NCBI GenBank assembly: GCA_034509425.1
Contig: JAVTVJ010001743.1
Coordinates: 124,001 to 188,000, forward strand
Direction of reading: 5' to 3'
DNA length: 64,000 bases
DNA from: Eopsaltria australis
Lineage: Eukaryota > Chordata > Aves > Passeriformes > Petroicidae
This document shows positions 45,914-59,842 of the stretch, in pieces (within the stretch, counting starts at the first letter, position 1; the number at the start of each line of letters is the position of its first letter). The notes under the pieces are model-generated. The model did not search any database. It saw only the letters and a program-made list of their open reading frames with translations, and was not told where the DNA came from. The translations under genes and the position numbers were made by a program.

Positions 45914-47520
45914 TGTAGTGCTTCCAGTTTGCCTATTCAAGGTTCTGGCCAAATGCCAGCACACTTACCCAAATTTACCTGATGTTTGCTGTGAGATGAG
46001 GATTAGGAGTAGGCAAAGTAGGCTCAAACTTCATAAAGTATAAAGAAACTTTATTAATATACCTAAGACAGAGGGAAAAAAACCAAGAAAAAAAACAGAA
46101 CAAACTCCTCAGACCACCCCTTCTTCCCCCACCTCTCCATTTCTTTCTCCCTGACAACACACAAAAGACAACACTTCGACCTCCAGTCAGTTTACCACCT
46201 CTGAAATAGCTCTTGTTTCAGTTCATTTAGGGAGAGAAGTCTCTTTTGTTTATACCATGGATTTTCTGTAAGAAAAATTACAGTTTTTTATGGGTCTTCT
46301 GCCTCACCATCAGCTGCCACCCAGAAGAAAGATCAGCCTAATGATGGATCCCTCCCACACCAGTAGCCTTCCCACAGCCACTATGGTGGGTCATGAACAG
46401 TCCACAGGGTACCTGTTTTAAGGATACACAGTTCAATTGCAGCAACAAAGAAAATCCCTTCTTCTGTGTCTAGCAACACAGGTTCTCCTGACAACACAAG
46501 TTCTCTGGCATTCCCCCCGGGACCAGGGCTCTGGGTCACAGCCTCTCCTCTGTCTTGGTTCAAGTTTCTCATCAGGCTGTACTTATTTCAACACTTACTT
46601 GTCTTTACCCAGGTATTTCAGTTCACTGGCTGCAATTAGAACCTCACATCCTCCTTTTGGACTATATCTTCATATATTACAGGGAATTTATTAGCTCAGT
46701 CCCCAAGCATGGTTCTCTAAAAGAATTTCCAGTTTCACTCTCAAAGCACTTCTCATGCACCTCCCTCTAGGTATCAGTTCTGCTTTCCTCACTGACTGCA
46801 AAGTCTCTATGCTGCATTTATGTAGATGTCTTCACTCGTTCCTCTCTCTCTGCGAGGAAGGATGGGTGTCTGCAAGTTTAGTCCAGGCATGGATAGAGTT
46901 AATCTCTGTCTCTCTCTCTCTGGCAGTGTGACGATCACGTGCTCTCTGCCGGGCTGTTTGAAAAGGTCCGAGCTGGATGGCAGAAGCTCTCAGGGTCTCT
47001 GTGCCTGGCTCTGCAGAGCTGGCTCAGCCTGGTAGGGCCAGCCGGGCCCGGGGTGACAGGGCAGGGCCTGGCCCGGACTGGATGGAGTCTGGCCCGGTCC
47101 TTGCCTGGCCCGGAGCCGGGGCCTGGCCCTGTCTCGTGTAGCTGACATGTCGGCTAAACTGTATCTGCTGAAAATTCCATCTGGTTCCTCCCCCATGCCC
47201 AGCTGCAGCGGCACGGCCGCCCTAAACCTCCCTTTCTCCCCCCTCCCTCCTTTGGAAGGAGGCGGGGGGGGCCTTTCCTGGGATAGAAGCAGGAGATGCT
47301 CCTCTCAACACAGCAGCAGGTCAAAAGAGGAAGAGGCTCAGAGGGTCTTTGCTTATATGTTTTTTTTCTTGAAGGCGGATCAACTTTTTACTTGGTTCAC
47401 CTACACATCAATCCTTAAAACTACCTAGCACTGGTTGTCTCTCCCAGGAAGGAAGTTATATCCCTTCCTGCGGCATAGTTCACTTCCTAGATTTTGACCC
47501 CTCCTGACTAACCCAGAACA
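45914..47520 (-). mobile_element. Solo ERVL-type LTR (minus)
   Basis: A 1.6-kb LTR on the minus strand, same family as 1668-3222 and 54300-55943. The left edge is TGTAGTGC and the right edge CCCAGAACA. The flanks GTCTG (45909-45913) and GTCCG (47521-47525) form a 5-bp target duplication with one change. The minus-strand AATAAA lies near 46055. It is a solo LTR. Confidence 0.9.
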
Positions 47521-47525
47521 GTCCG

Positions 47526-49398
47526 CCCTCTGACTGACTAGTGATGTGCAGCTGTTGTGTGCACAGGTGCTATGTGGAAAGTTTGGCCTTCCTTTGGCAG
47601 TTTTCCTTGCTATTCCTACTGTGTAAAAGCAATCTTGGAGGGATGTAGAACAAAGCTGTTGGTAATAAAGTCTGCATTTAAATTCAAGCATAGCAAGAAC
47701 CACATGGTAAAGTACAGAACAATGGCAAATTAGTCATTAATCTCTCTTATTTTCTGGAGCAAAGCATTGTTTTTAATATAATAAAAGCATATGGTTACTC
47801 TGATAGAATGCACTGACTGGAAAGCAAAAAACCACATTTGCATTCAGCCATAACAGCTTTACACTTATTTGCTTAATTGTAAGTTTGCTCCAGGTTTAAT
47901 GGTAGATACCTTATTTTTGCTGGTTTCTCCTGCTGTCAGCAGCTGCATAAAAGCCAGCTTCTTGTTGTTGAAAAGTTCAGGGAACAATGCTATGCTAGTT
48001 GTTCTAAGCTGGATAAATTTATGAGCAATTTCTTCTTTATATTCAAGCATTCTCTAAACACTTTCAAAAATCAGTGAAAGTTTCAGCCTGAATGGAGGTA
48101 TGTGGCTATAGTCATAACAAATGATCTGTGACTATATATGCAATATGGTTTGTGATAAGCACCTGGCTTCACCCTATTCTTGAGCTGTTTCTCCAGAAAA
48201 TGTAACTTGAATAATGAAAATTGAAAATATCAAAGATCTGGATGTGATGAAATGCTAGTGATCCTACTTTCAAACCAGGTTTTTTAGGGGTAAGTATACA
48301 GAAAGATGAGCGTCCTGTACCACGTTTTCTTTAATTTTTTTGCCATTTGTACCCATTGAATAAAATGTTACAATTCAGACATGAAATGTGCATAATTAAA
48401 TACAAATTCCACAATGAAGAAGAAACTGTCCTATAGAATTGTTGATTTTCTCCAAAATCTTTCCAGTTTGTCTTACAAGATAAAACCCGCAGTAAGATGC
48501 ATTAAAATGAAATCACTACTCATGCATTGACTCCACACATTTTTTTGGATGCAGACCTTTGTGTTTATAAATCAAGTCTGTGTTTGCCTTTTTCACCTCT
48601 ACAAGCATTTCACTGAATTTGTGCCTAAGTTTCCTTGTTGTTCTTGGCAATTACTTTTCCAACCTATCACTCACATTTAATTGACCTCTTAAGAATTAAC
48701 ACGTATTTCAAGTCTATAAGAAATCATCATAGCTTGACCTGCTTGTAGAAGCTGTAGACTTTAAACTGGTAAGTGATATATCCATTCTGCAACTTCTGAG
48801 CTAGAGATGTTTCAGAAAAATGATCTAGCCTTTATTTAAAGACTGATATAAAATTCAATGCTTCACTAGAAAAGCTATTTCAATGACTAGCTGCACTGTA
48901 GAAGTAAGGAATTCCTCAATATTAGTTTGAATTGGTCTTTTATAAGCCACCAGCCACTGTATACTGTGAAATTTCTGCCTGTTAAAGATGTCTGTACTTT
49001 AAGAAATTTATTCCACACTTACCTACAGAAAGTAATGCAATTGCATTATTTTTCTCTTGAATAAACACCAGGTGTGGATATCATCATCAAAAAATCATTT
49101 CACAAGTGATACACAGAGAAAGGCGGTAGGAAATCACAGTATCTACACTTGCATCTTCCAATCCTTATGCTCTGCTTACACATAAAAAATTCACCATGAT
49201 ATTCCCAAAAATTGCACTCACCAGAAAGCAATTTCAACCAATTTTCCTTCATCTGGTTGTCTCAGTAAATTTTCTTAGTCACTGCTTTTTAAAAGTTGCC
49301 CTCCAGTTTGTGTAGCTTCTTGACTTTATTTTCAACTGCACGGACTTTGCAGAGAACAGGGATATTGATAAAAAATCTGCACTTTCATTGTTCAGTAC
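47526..49398. other. Intergenic, nothing recognised
   Basis: 1.9 kb of AT-rich DNA. I see no gene, LTR edge or RNA gene. Confidence 0.6.
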
Positions 49399-51224
49399 TG
49401 CAGTGGGTTGACCTTGGCTGGCTGTCAGGTGCCCACCCAGCCACTTTGTCTCTTCTGCTCCTCATCAGGACAACAGAAGAATATAAGACTGAAAGCTGAT
49501 GGGTTGAGTGATGGAGTTCTCTGACCAATTACTGTCACAGGCAAAAGAGATTAAAATTGAGGGAAAAGAATTTAGTTTATTTCCAATTAAAAGCAGAGGA
49601 GGGTAGTGAGAAACAAAACCAAAATGAAACACACCTTCTCACCACTCCCACTTTTTTCCAGGTTCAGATTCTTCTGACTCCTGTACCTCTGCCCCCCCCC
49701 CCCCCCCACCCTTGGGTGGGGCAGGGGGATGGGGAATGGGGTTGTGGTCAGTTCATAATGCTTCAGGTTTGCTGCTCCTTTCTCCTCATGCTCTTCCCCT
49801 GCTCCATTGTGGGGCCCCTCCCATGGGATACAATCCTTCATGAACTTCTTCAACCAGGGTCTTTCCCATGGTTTGCAACTCTTCCAGAGCTGCTCCAGGG
49901 TGGGTCCTTGTCCTGGTTTGAAAGACAGGTGTCTGTTAAGGAAGGCAGGAGCCTCCCTTGGAATGGGAAACTGTAACCCCTCTCCCTCCGAATTATTATA
50001 AATTTGAAAATCAAGAGGCTCTCAGGCAAAGATATGGGAATAGGAATAACAGTTCTTTACTAATATCTAAAACAAAGCTAACAAATAACCACAGCTATGG
50101 TGTTAACCAACAAACAGAAGCAGAAACCCAGTGGCAGCCTGCTTGGCTTCAGGCACCTTTTCCCTTTGGTGCAGTTCCAGTCACAGCCTGCAGGGGCGCT
50201 CTGGGTGTGATGATTCCCCAGTGGCTGCAGGGGGCGCTCTGGCGTGAGCTCAGGTAGCACACGGCAATGGCGGCTGCCCGAGGCACAGAGGGATGGAGGA
50301 GAGCCTTTGTTCCACAGACCCTCGGGGGGGCAGCTGGTGTCGGTGCCACAGCAGGATCCCCGGACACAGGGAGCTGGGACGGCAAGAGGTCTCCATGTGC
50401 AGGGGGAGAGCCCAGTTACAATGTAGCAAAAAACTTGGAGCGGCGTGGAGGAGCGGGGGAGAGACAGGCTGGTGGCAGGCAGCTCCCGATGGGGGTAGAG
50501 ACAAAAACTCACAGCAGACAGACCGGCAGCTCCGTGCTGGCTTCTCAGGGGCCGTGGGTTCAGCAGACAGCAGCTCCAACTGTTCGGCTCCGAGGGGTCC
50601 CGAGCAAGAGAGCCACCTCTCCCCCCTGCCCTTGCTTTTTCAGTCTCCAAAATCTCCTGTTGTCAGGCCCTGCTTCCATGAGAGGGATTCTGCCCCACCC
50701 TGCCAAGGAGAAAGGCCCTAGCCTTGTGCTTTGTTCTCTTAAGTACTCAGCTATTAGCTCAGTCATTAGTCTCTTAGCAACCCATGGAAGAAAAATTCCT
50801 GAGGAAAAAAACTAAATCCAAACTCCAACAGTCCTGCACAGGCTGCAGCTTCCTTCAGGTTACATCTATTCTGCCTGCACTGGGTCATCTGCCCCCCAGA
50901 CATCACCCCCTCACCTCTGTGAAGCACATATTTAAAAAATTATCATTAAAATATACATTCATCATGCAGTCTACACAAACCTCAAATACATTGATAGAGA
51001 AAATTATCCACCAAATTCTAACTGGTATCACAACTGCACCAACGCTGGTGGACAACACATGCACACCACACCCTTTGTCCCTACACCACATTACAACTAC
51101 AAAACAGTCCTCACAAATATTCTGCTTTCTGGTAATATCCAGGTCAAGATTTGCCCATTACCTCTCTTGGTTACTGCCCTTTTCTCAAATTCCTCCAGAG
51201 CCCACCTGTGGCACCAGAAAACAC
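49399..51224 (-). mobile_element. LTR fragment hosting a nested LTR
   Basis: The left edge TGCAGTGGGTTGACC resembles, in reverse, the terminal sequence of widespread bird ERV LTRs. Sequence continues to the nested element at 49909 and resumes after it. A C17-type run lies near 49691-49707. The right limit is uncertain: ...CCAGAAAACA near 51223 is a candidate, and no target duplication was found. Orientation is inferred from the CA-type end at the left. Confidence 0.5.
49909..50830 (-). mobile_element. Nested solo ERVL-type LTR
   Basis: A 922-bp element, TGTCCTGG...CTCCAACA, with a perfect 5-bp target duplication, GTCCT at 49904-49908 and 50831-50835. On the minus strand it starts TGTTGGAGTTTGG. 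The 5-bp duplication fits class III. Because it interrupts the outer LTR, it inserted later. Open frames of up to 190 codons inside it are chance products of GC-rich sequence. Confidence 0.9.
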
Positions 51225-54200
51225 TGTGGTGGGTTAAGCTGATCTGATGTCACAGCAGCCATCCCAGCAGTTTCTCTGCTGCCAAACCCTGCCAAATAAA
51301 TTGAATATAAATATCCTTTTTCTTTGTGTGTCATCTACAAATTTAATAAAGAACAATTTCATGTTTTCTCTCAGTAAACATACTAAAAATCATTAACCAC
51401 ATACATATTTACTGGATTCCTTTGTGTTCTTTATTCTCATACTTTAACTGTCCTTTCAGCTTAGTGACAAACGCACATTGTATTCATATCTGCTCATTCT
51501 CCCTAGATAACTAATAACTGTATTTAAAACTTCCAAATCGCGCATCAGTTTTGTGACAAGGAGCAGCGAATCATCTGTCTGGAACTTCAATACCTTTTGT
51601 CATAAAACTTTGACAGTGTTCCTTCAGACAGATTTTTTACAACATAATAACATTTGATACAGATGATTTAACTCACTGTGGATAACAAAAAAAAACCATT
51701 GAAATTTATGCTAACATGTAGGGACATATTTTAACTAGGAGACTCTAATTATTTGAAACTGCAAACCTCCTCTCTGGCACAGTAAGAATGGACAAGAGAG
51801 CAAAGATTGTTTTTTCACTTTTTTTGCCCCTCCCCTCCTCTCCTTAGGAAAAGTTCATTTTTACAAAGGTTTTTCAGAAACTGTGCTTGAGGCAGAGGAG
51901 GCTGCATAATGTCTATAGTAAACACTCCCTTTTTCATTGAAGGGTCTTAGTAACAGAATTCGTCTGAATGGGTCAAAAACCAGCAGCATTGGCACTGTAG
52001 TATGGCAAAAGGAAACCAAGAAAATGTTTAATGATCCTGACACCTAACCTTATCTCTTGTGGAATATAGTTTGCAAGATTTTGTCCTGGAATCTGCAGCA
52101 GTGTAGGCTTTGACTACACTAACAGATGTCCATCCTTCCTTTTCCTCATTCTAAGCATCATCTTCTCCTAGCCTGTTACTGTGTCGATGCTCTTATTGCT
52201 GTGACAAGCCTATGACCCTATATGTCAGCCTAAGAATCATGAAGGACTTGCAATCCCAGTGTAGATTGTCCTTGACATCTATCTTTTTCAACAAAATGAG
52301 ACAATACCATTTTTCTCCATCATGAGTGCTTGTGCCAGTTGACCTGCAGAGAATAGGAAAGAAGTTGTCTCTTGGTATGAAAACATTAGCCAAATCATCA
52401 GGCAATGTTAATTTCTCTAATTTTGTTGCTCAGTGCCAGCCTTGAATGTGCTATTATACATTTAAGGATACAACCATTAAGAACAGTTTCTTATTTATTT
52501 TTTCATATGAAATTAGAAAAAATTTCCATAGTATGGAGAGTAGCTATCCTCTGTTCCATGTTGGATTAGGGAATCTTTCTTAGGGAATCTATTTAAGGAT
52601 ATCTTTTCAAATAGCTGCTTGTTCCATACATTTCAGAGTTTTCAAAAGAAACACAAGTTCACTGTTATAGGCATCAACTCAAGTTTTAAAAGCAACTTTA
52701 AAACCGTTGGGGTTGCTTCTATAATAGTAACCAAAGGTAATACTTTGAAATAAAATACCTTATTCAAAAAGAGAATGGTGCATTATTATTCCTATAGTAG
52801 GAAATATAATATTCATTTATAAGATTTTATGTCTTCAAAGTCTCTTTCTCACATGCATACTTACTGTAAATGTGGATCAGAATAACTTCATGCTGTATTC
52901 TTAAAGGTTTGGGTTTTTTTAAGTAAATGAAGGTGACGTGGTATTTTAATTTCAGAAGTGTTGATTTTCCTTAGCTCTGATCCATATACTATAACCTGAA
53001 AATTACACTGGAACAAGAAATAGAACTATTTATTGTAGAGATACTTAATATAGGCAGTAAATTCAAGGCAATACTATGAATAAAAACTTAGCAAATCTAG
53101 ATCTTTAAAAGCAGAATAAGTATAAAGATCTGAAACATACTCTGGCAGCCTCATTTCACTGGACTCACACTGTAGTTTTTTTTTTTTTTATTTAAAACTG
53201 AAGTTAGTAGAGAGCTTAACTGAAAAGAAAGAGCATTTAAGCCTAGATACCAGATTACCTTAAAGTCTTTGATGAGTTAAACGTCTATTCTTTCTCTACA
53301 GGAACCAGATCAGCAATCTTCAGAGCTCACTGTGAGTACAGAAAAAGAACAGGTTCCTACCTCAAGTAGCCTATAACAGTACATAAAATAAAGAAGTATT
53401 TGATCCTGACTACTTGGTCAGTTAGGAAAATTTAATAGTATCTTTCACAGGACTTCAGGAAAGTTGATAGAAACTTGATTTTTCTCACTTATCCTTCCTC
53501 TCATTGAACAAAATATTAATTTTGTCCTTCGGTATAAAAATACATGCAAAGAAATCAGCTTTTGTATGAGCAAGCTTCTGTGTCCAGCTGTAGCCACTTA
53601 TCAGTCAAGAAAGTCGAAGATATTGAGCCTGCTATTACGAGGTATCAGGGAATAAGGAGTATGATCTCAGATTATTTCAGGGTATGTGTTTGCCAATGTA
53701 ATGCCAGTAAAATGAAAAAAAAGATCTTGTGTTTTTAGTGTGTTTTCAATTTCTGTGTTGAGAAATTGTAAGAAAAAACCCAAACATAACTGTACTGCAA
53801 ATAAAAAGTGATAGCTTTTGGTTTTGCCTATGGAAAAGCATGGTATCCCATTTTGATTTGTATATTTAGAATGAAGGTCAAGTCTCTTCCATTGTAGTAG
53901 GTTTTAGAAATAGACAAACTCAACTCTTGCAGCTTTTTGTGCCATATTATTTTCACACTCTGAATTAAATTCTATTTTATTTGTTTTGAGTTTTATGTTT
54001 CAGTTAGCAGTATTAATCTTTATTCTTAGGTTCTTTTAAATTTTTAAGTGTTCAGGTTTTTTTTTCATAATAATATTTTCTATCACTTTACTTTTAATTA
54101 TGTTTCCAGTTTTAACTGCACATCATTTCACTTAGGTCAACTTTCTTATACATTTTGAATTTCTTTGAAGGGCCTTTAGTTCTGAAGTAAATCTGCTTCT

Positions 54201-54294
54201 TTTTATTTCTTTCTTCCCTAGTAAATTCTGCTCAATTTATTCTAGCCAGTCTGGTTCTAATTTATGTTTCATTTATTTACATTTCATTATTTTC
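51225..54294. other. Intergenic, no gene recognised
   Basis: About 3 kb of AT-rich DNA. A 30-bp exon-like segment at 53302-53331 was considered and not accepted. No other structure is seen. Confidence 0.55.
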
Positions 54295-54299
54295 ACCTG

Positions 54300-55943
54300 T
54301 GTCCTGGGTTAGGCCAGAGGGGTCAAAATCTAGGAAGTGATCTGTGCTGCAGGAATGCAGGAGGGAATACAACTTCCTTCCTGCGAGAGAGAGAGCCAAT
54401 AATCAGGTAGTTTTAAGAATTGATAGGTAGGTAAACCAATTAAAAAGTTGGTCCGCCTTCAAGGAAAAAACCATATATACGCAGAGACTTTCTGACGCTC
54501 TTCCTCTTTGGACCTGCTGCTGCTGTGTAGAGAGGAGCAGCTCCTGCTTCTCTCGCTGGTAAGGCCCAAGCGCTTCCCCCTCCCCCCCCTTCCCCCCCCC
54601 CCTTCCAAAGGAGGGATGGGGGGGGGGAAGGGAGGTTTTTACGGCAGCCGTGCCGCTGCAGCCGGGCAGGCATGGGGGAGGAAACGATTGGAATTTTCAG
54701 CAAATCTAGCTCAGCCGGTGTGTCAGCTACACAAGAGGGAGAGCCGGGCCAGGCAAGGACCGGGCCAGACTCCATCCAGCTCGGGCCAGGCCCTGCCCTG
54801 TCACCCCGGGCCCAGATGGCCCCACCAGGCCGAGCCAGCTTGGCAGAGCCAAGCAGAGACTCTTGAGAGCGTCTGGCATCCAGCTCGGACCTGTTCAAGC
54901 AGCCCGGCAAAGAGCACGTGATCGTCACACTGCCGGAGAGAGAGAGACAGAGATTAACTCTCTCCATGCCTGGACTAAACTCACAGACATCCATCCTTCC
55001 TCGCAGAGAGAGGAACGAGTGAAGACATCTACATAGTGCAGCGCAGAGACTTTACAGTCAGGGAAGAAAGCAGAACTGATACCTAGAGGGAGGTGCATGG
55101 GAAGTTGCTTCAAGAGTGAAGCTGAAAACTCTTTTGGAGAACCATGGTTGGGGACTGAGCTAATAAATTCTCTGTAATATATGAAGATATAGTCCAAAGG
55201 GGGATGTGAAGTTCTTATTGCAGCCAATGAACTGAAATACCTAAGTACAGACAAGTAAATGTTGAAAAAGTACAGCCTGATGAGAAACTAGAGCCAAGAG
55301 AGAGGAGAGGCTGTGACCCAGAGCCCTGGTCCCGGGGAGAAGGCTAGAGAACCTGAGCTGTCAAGAGAACCTGTGTTGCTAAGCACAGAAGAAGGGATTT
55401 TCTTTGTTGCTGCAATTGAACTGGGCATCCTTAAAACAGGTACCCTGTGGACTGTTCATAACCCACCATAGTGGCTGTGGGAAGGCTACTGGTGTGGGAG
55501 AGATCCACCATTAAGCTAGACTTTACTCCGGGCGGCGGTTAATGGTGAGGCAGAAGACCCATAAAAACTGTATTTTTCTTACAGAAGATCCATGGTGTAA
55601 GAAAAAGAAACTTCTCTTCCTAAATGAACTGGAACAAGAGCTGTTTCTGAGGTGGTAAACTGACTAGAGGTCAAAGTGTTGTCTTTTGTATGTTGTCAGG
55701 GAGAATGAAATGGAGAGGTGGGGAAGGAGGGGTGGTCTGGGGAGTTTGTTCTGGTTTTTTTCTTGAGTTTTTTTCCTTTTCCCTTTGTCTTAGATATATT
55801 AATAAAACTTCTTTGTACTTTATAAAGTTTGAACCTGCTTTGCCTACTCCTAATCCTTATCTCACAACAAGCAATCAAGTAAATTTAAGTAAGTGTGCTG
55901 GCATTTAGCCACAAACCTGAATAGGCAAACTAAAACCACGACA
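54300..55943 (+). mobile_element. Solo ERVL-type LTR (plus), perfect TSD
   Basis: A 1644-bp LTR, TGTCCTGGG...CCACGACA, with a perfect 5-bp target duplication, ACCTG at 54295-54299 and 55944-55948. A TATA-like ATATATAC lies near 54472 and AATAAA at 55801-55806. This defines the orientation and exact ends of the family that also includes 1668-3222 and 45914-47520. Confidence 0.95.
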
Positions 55944-55948
55944 ACCTG

Positions 55949-58466
55949 TTAAACTTTTTTCACCTTGTGATTTCTCATTTTCTGATTATTTTCAACTGCT
56001 TGCAAGTACCTCCCCCACACCTATTAAAAAGTCTTGATTGTTATTGTTTTAGCTTTTTTTCACCCATACTGAAAGAAGTCTTCCTTCAAATATTTTTTGA
56101 AACATAGTTTGTTTTATTTTCACCTCCTTTGCCTAGCCCTTGTAAAACCAGTTGAAAACTGATGCTCTTTAAAACATGGCTCATGACTTTCCTATTATGT
56201 TCAGCATCTAAGATAGCTAGATTTTCTGTAACTAACACTTTGAAATGATCTAGGGTTTTATTGACATCTCATTTTACAAAAGAGAAAAGAGAGGGTGGGA
56301 CACATCAGTCTCAGACTGGTATGTTTCTTCTCACCATTTGACTGTGTTAAAAATTAAAAAGGAAACGAAGATCCGTTTTGCTCTGTAGTAAGATTGGCCC
56401 CAACATGGAAAGAGAAAAAAAGCCTTGTTCTAAAGGGAGATGACTGATAAAAATCATGATGGAATATTGAAAATAACATTAAAGACAACATTTTGGCTCT
56501 AGTATGCTTTTTTCCAAGCTATTAAAAATGAGACAAATATGTAACCTTGTTCTCTGTTACATTTCACACTTTTTGGAAAAGTCCTCTTGATTGAGACAAA
56601 AGTCTTATCTCATATTTCTGTTTTTCAAATCTATTTTCTATTTCAAGACTGAATTTTATTGACTATTTCTGAAGTCTAATAAGCTTTTCTTCTGCACATA
56701 ATATAGTACTATATTTCCGTTTACATTTCAGTTTCACATCATTTGAAAAGTGTATAGCTTTTAAAACTGAACCTGGCAATACAATGGTAAATATACATTG
56801 TGCAGTGTGGGACTAAGTAAAATGTTCAAAGGAAAAATTCCAATTTATTTTACAGGACACTAAAGTGATCTCTGTTTTTTTTCAGGTTATAATTACACAA
56901 TGACATCTGAAGTATTCAATGACTTTTACAGGAAATTCCTGTTCTCCTCCATATTCTGTTTATTTAACTTGTTTTGTATTGTCAGAATGTCTCTCTCTGA
57001 TGTGAAGCAGGTGAATTATTTAAACATTTTGATCTGTAATCTTTATTGGCATGATAAGGTTGGTGCACAGGTGTGACCAAGACTACAGTGTACATTAAAG
57101 TTATATTGCTTGGGTATGGAAACATGATTTATCCAGCCTTCATACCATGAGGCAGAAATATGTTGATAACAAATCGTTACATGAATTCGTATCTTTTGCA
57201 GCCTCCTGTAATAAACTACATTAATTTGTACAGGATAACTCCCAGATTGATTCCACATTAATTGCCTTCCCTATTCACAACACAAAGCAGAGATGAAATC
57301 TGACTCGTTATTGTAATTTGATCAGAAGCACCGGTCCACACCACACAGTGAAATGTTTCCTCAGGTCAAAATAGGAAAGGTGTTTTTTGATTCTTTTTTT
57401 TTATTGTAGGATTTAATATTTTTACTTTCATAAACTGAGTTACTGTTGGCTTTTAAATGTTTATTTAAGAAAGAACTAAATTAAATCATTACTTCTTTTA
57501 TAGCTGCTTCTGTAGACTTTAGATAATTACATAATCTAAATCCTCAGAAAACTCTTTTCTTTCAAAGGCAAAGTATTTATTTATAGTATTTACTTTAAAC
57601 AAAATGAAACATGAGATTGGTGTTTGTGTGCAATCAAAAATTTCAATATAATAACTTGCTTCCCCCCCTCCCCTTTTTGAACTCATATTTTCCCTGAGTG
57701 TTTCAGCTGCAGAGAAATGAGGAGAAAGGTTCAAAGGCACTTTAAAAATTCAGAATAGAATTGCAGATCTTGAAAACTTTTTATCCTGGCCACCATGGGC
57801 ATTAAATCCTTTTAAAACCATGTTTGATGGCAGAGACATGAATAAGTAGTTGCTTGTTTGGGTGGAAAGTCTAAATCACTGAGTATTTGGCTTATTATTG
57901 GCACTAACAAATATTTTCTATCAATGTTTTTTCAATAGCTAAATTAGTTTTCAATTAAATTAAAAGAGCATATATTTCCCTTAAACTTCTTTTGACCAAC
58001 ACATGATTTTGGCAAGAATGTTGACTCTTTAGCCAACAAATACACAAATTTCTGAATTTTATGGACAAAAATGCCCAGGTTTCAGTTTCCTAAAGAAGAA
58101 AAATCAGTGTTTGGGCAAAATATACTTGTGAGGAACCTTCTCCATCTTTATTTTCCAATTAACTCTAGATTTTTGCAAGCGGTTGAGTTTATAAAAGTCT
58201 GCAAGTAATGAAATTATACCCCATAGACTGACACTTGAACTCATTCAATTTCTCAGGTTTTTTAGCTGAAATCCTGGAATTTGCACATTTTTATTACTGA
58301 TTCACATTACTTAATAAATATTTACATTTTGTTGACCTGCCTAAATTTGGTTTCTATACCATTATGAAGAGTTATGTAAAATTTACATTATTCTGCTAAA
58401 ATATGTAAGTTCTATATTAGGAGAATAAATCATCACAAGTGCAATTCTTTTCCTTTGGTATGGTCA
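55949..58466. other. Intergenic, nothing recognised
   Basis: 2.5 kb of AT-rich DNA between the solo LTR and ERV D, with no supported feature. Confidence 0.6.
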
Positions 58467-59747
58467 TGTCCTGGGTTGACTGTAAGATGCTTGTATCCCC
58501 AATCGTCTGTCCTGCTTATGCTGGGTATTAAGTTCTGTAGCTTTAAGTTAGGCCCAGAGAGACAGAGTGAAGAGAGTGAAGGGGGGAGAGAAAACGCACA
58601 CAGTTTGTCTACAGGAGTTACACCTTACTCCCCCAGAAATTCCTTCGGAGACTGTGCTTGAAGTGGGGACAGAAAAATAGAGATAAGCTCTCTGTGTGCT
58701 CTCGGAGTTCGCAGCGGAGTGCTCTCGGAGATCTCTCGGCTTTTGCAGGGAGAGAGAGACACTATTTCTTTTGCTGGTTTTTTTTTTTCTTCTGGGACTG
58801 GTCAGCATCTCTGTGGTCCAAGACATCAGGACAATCCCCCGGGGGCCCCCTGACTCGGCAGCCAGGCCTGGCCATTGGCCCCAGCCTCTGGAGGGACTGA
58901 GGCTGACACAGCCACACCCACATGTTGCGTTCCCTGCTTTATCCCGCCCCGGTACCGGCAGCAGAGAGCTAGCGTGAACCTGGGAGGCCGTTCGTGTTCT
59001 AGAAGGCTTCCCCGGTGAGCCGATGAGGACACCGCTAGTCTGCGTCTCGGTCTGAGGAGATGTTGCCCTCAGAGCACAGCGAGATAGCAGAGAACTCCCA
59101 GAGAAGGAGGGCTCTTAGTGTGTGAATTCGGTAGGTTTATTACCTCCAAGGGGCACAGAGACCAAGAGCCAAGAACAGCTCATTACATGGGTATTTAAGG
59201 GAGGAACAACATCCAATAAACTGAGGGCAAAGGGGCAATACATGGGAGGGGCCGGGGTACATTGCCGAATGGGGTTTAGGGAGGGCAGGGGGAAGAGAGA
59301 ACAATGAATGAACAATGGAGTGACAGGGAATTTCCCAGAGCGGGGAAACATAACAGACAAATCAAGGAACCAATAGCAGGAACTTGGGGTTCGTGGCTTG
59401 GTGGTCCAAACCACTGCCTCTGGGAGCTTCGGGGGGAAACTCTCAGTCTGTGGAACATGCCACCGGAAGTCCTCGTCTTTCCTGGTTCCGAACCATCGCA
59501 ACACCCACAGAAGGACTCTCTGGATCTACCATCTCTTCAGAGAAAGGAGAGGTTTCATTGTTTTCTGTAATTCAATTTTTTTTTCCATGCTTGTGAATAT
59601 TCTGCTTGTTAAATAAATATTTTTTTCCACTTTTTCTCTAAGGAAATCTTTTCCCGAACCGGTTTGGGGGAGGGGTGGCTGGAATTGGCTTGTCTAGAGA
59701 AGACCCCCTCGGAAGTTTCCTCCTAACATTTGCCCTAAACTAGGACA
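58467..59747 (+). repeat. ERV D 5' LTR (with nested insert)
   Basis: Runs from TGTCCTGGGTTGACTG to ...AACTAGGACA, 1281 bp including the nested element at about 59061-59503. AATAAA lies at 59612-59617. The start resembles but is not the same as the 54300-55943 family. Confidence 0.88.
59061..59503 (-). mobile_element. Nested short LTR inside ERV D LTR
   Basis: A block of about 443 bp with perfect inverted ends TGTTGC...GCAACA. On the minus strand it has a TTAAATA box near 59196 and AATAAA near 59141, spaced as in a compact LTR. No matching flanking duplication is seen, so the edges are provisional. Confidence 0.6.
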
Positions 59748-59754
59748 AATATTT

Positions 59755-59772
59755 TGGCGCCCAACCCGTGGC
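59755..59772 (+). other. ERV D primer binding site
   Basis: TGGCGCCCAACCCGTGGC, seven bases after the LTR. The first eleven bases match the tRNA-Lys(1,2) complement. The rest differs, so the primer is uncertain. Confidence 0.65.
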
Positions 59773-59842
59773 TCGAGAAAGTGGAAAAAACTTGTACTGA
59801 TTGCATTTTGGTTGTGCTAACTCTGTAAAGCAGTCAGTAGCC

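Noticed and set aside
50078..50815. Open frames of 140-190 codons on both strands
   Set aside because: They are entirely within the nested ERVL LTR. LTRs do not code for protein, and no motif is present.
53302..53331. 30-bp exon-like segment between TTTCTCTACAG and GTGAGT
   Set aside because: The splice-like edges are good, but it is tiny, has no neighbouring exon in a matching frame and no recognisable peptide. A loose similarity to sequence near 32515 is too short to trust.
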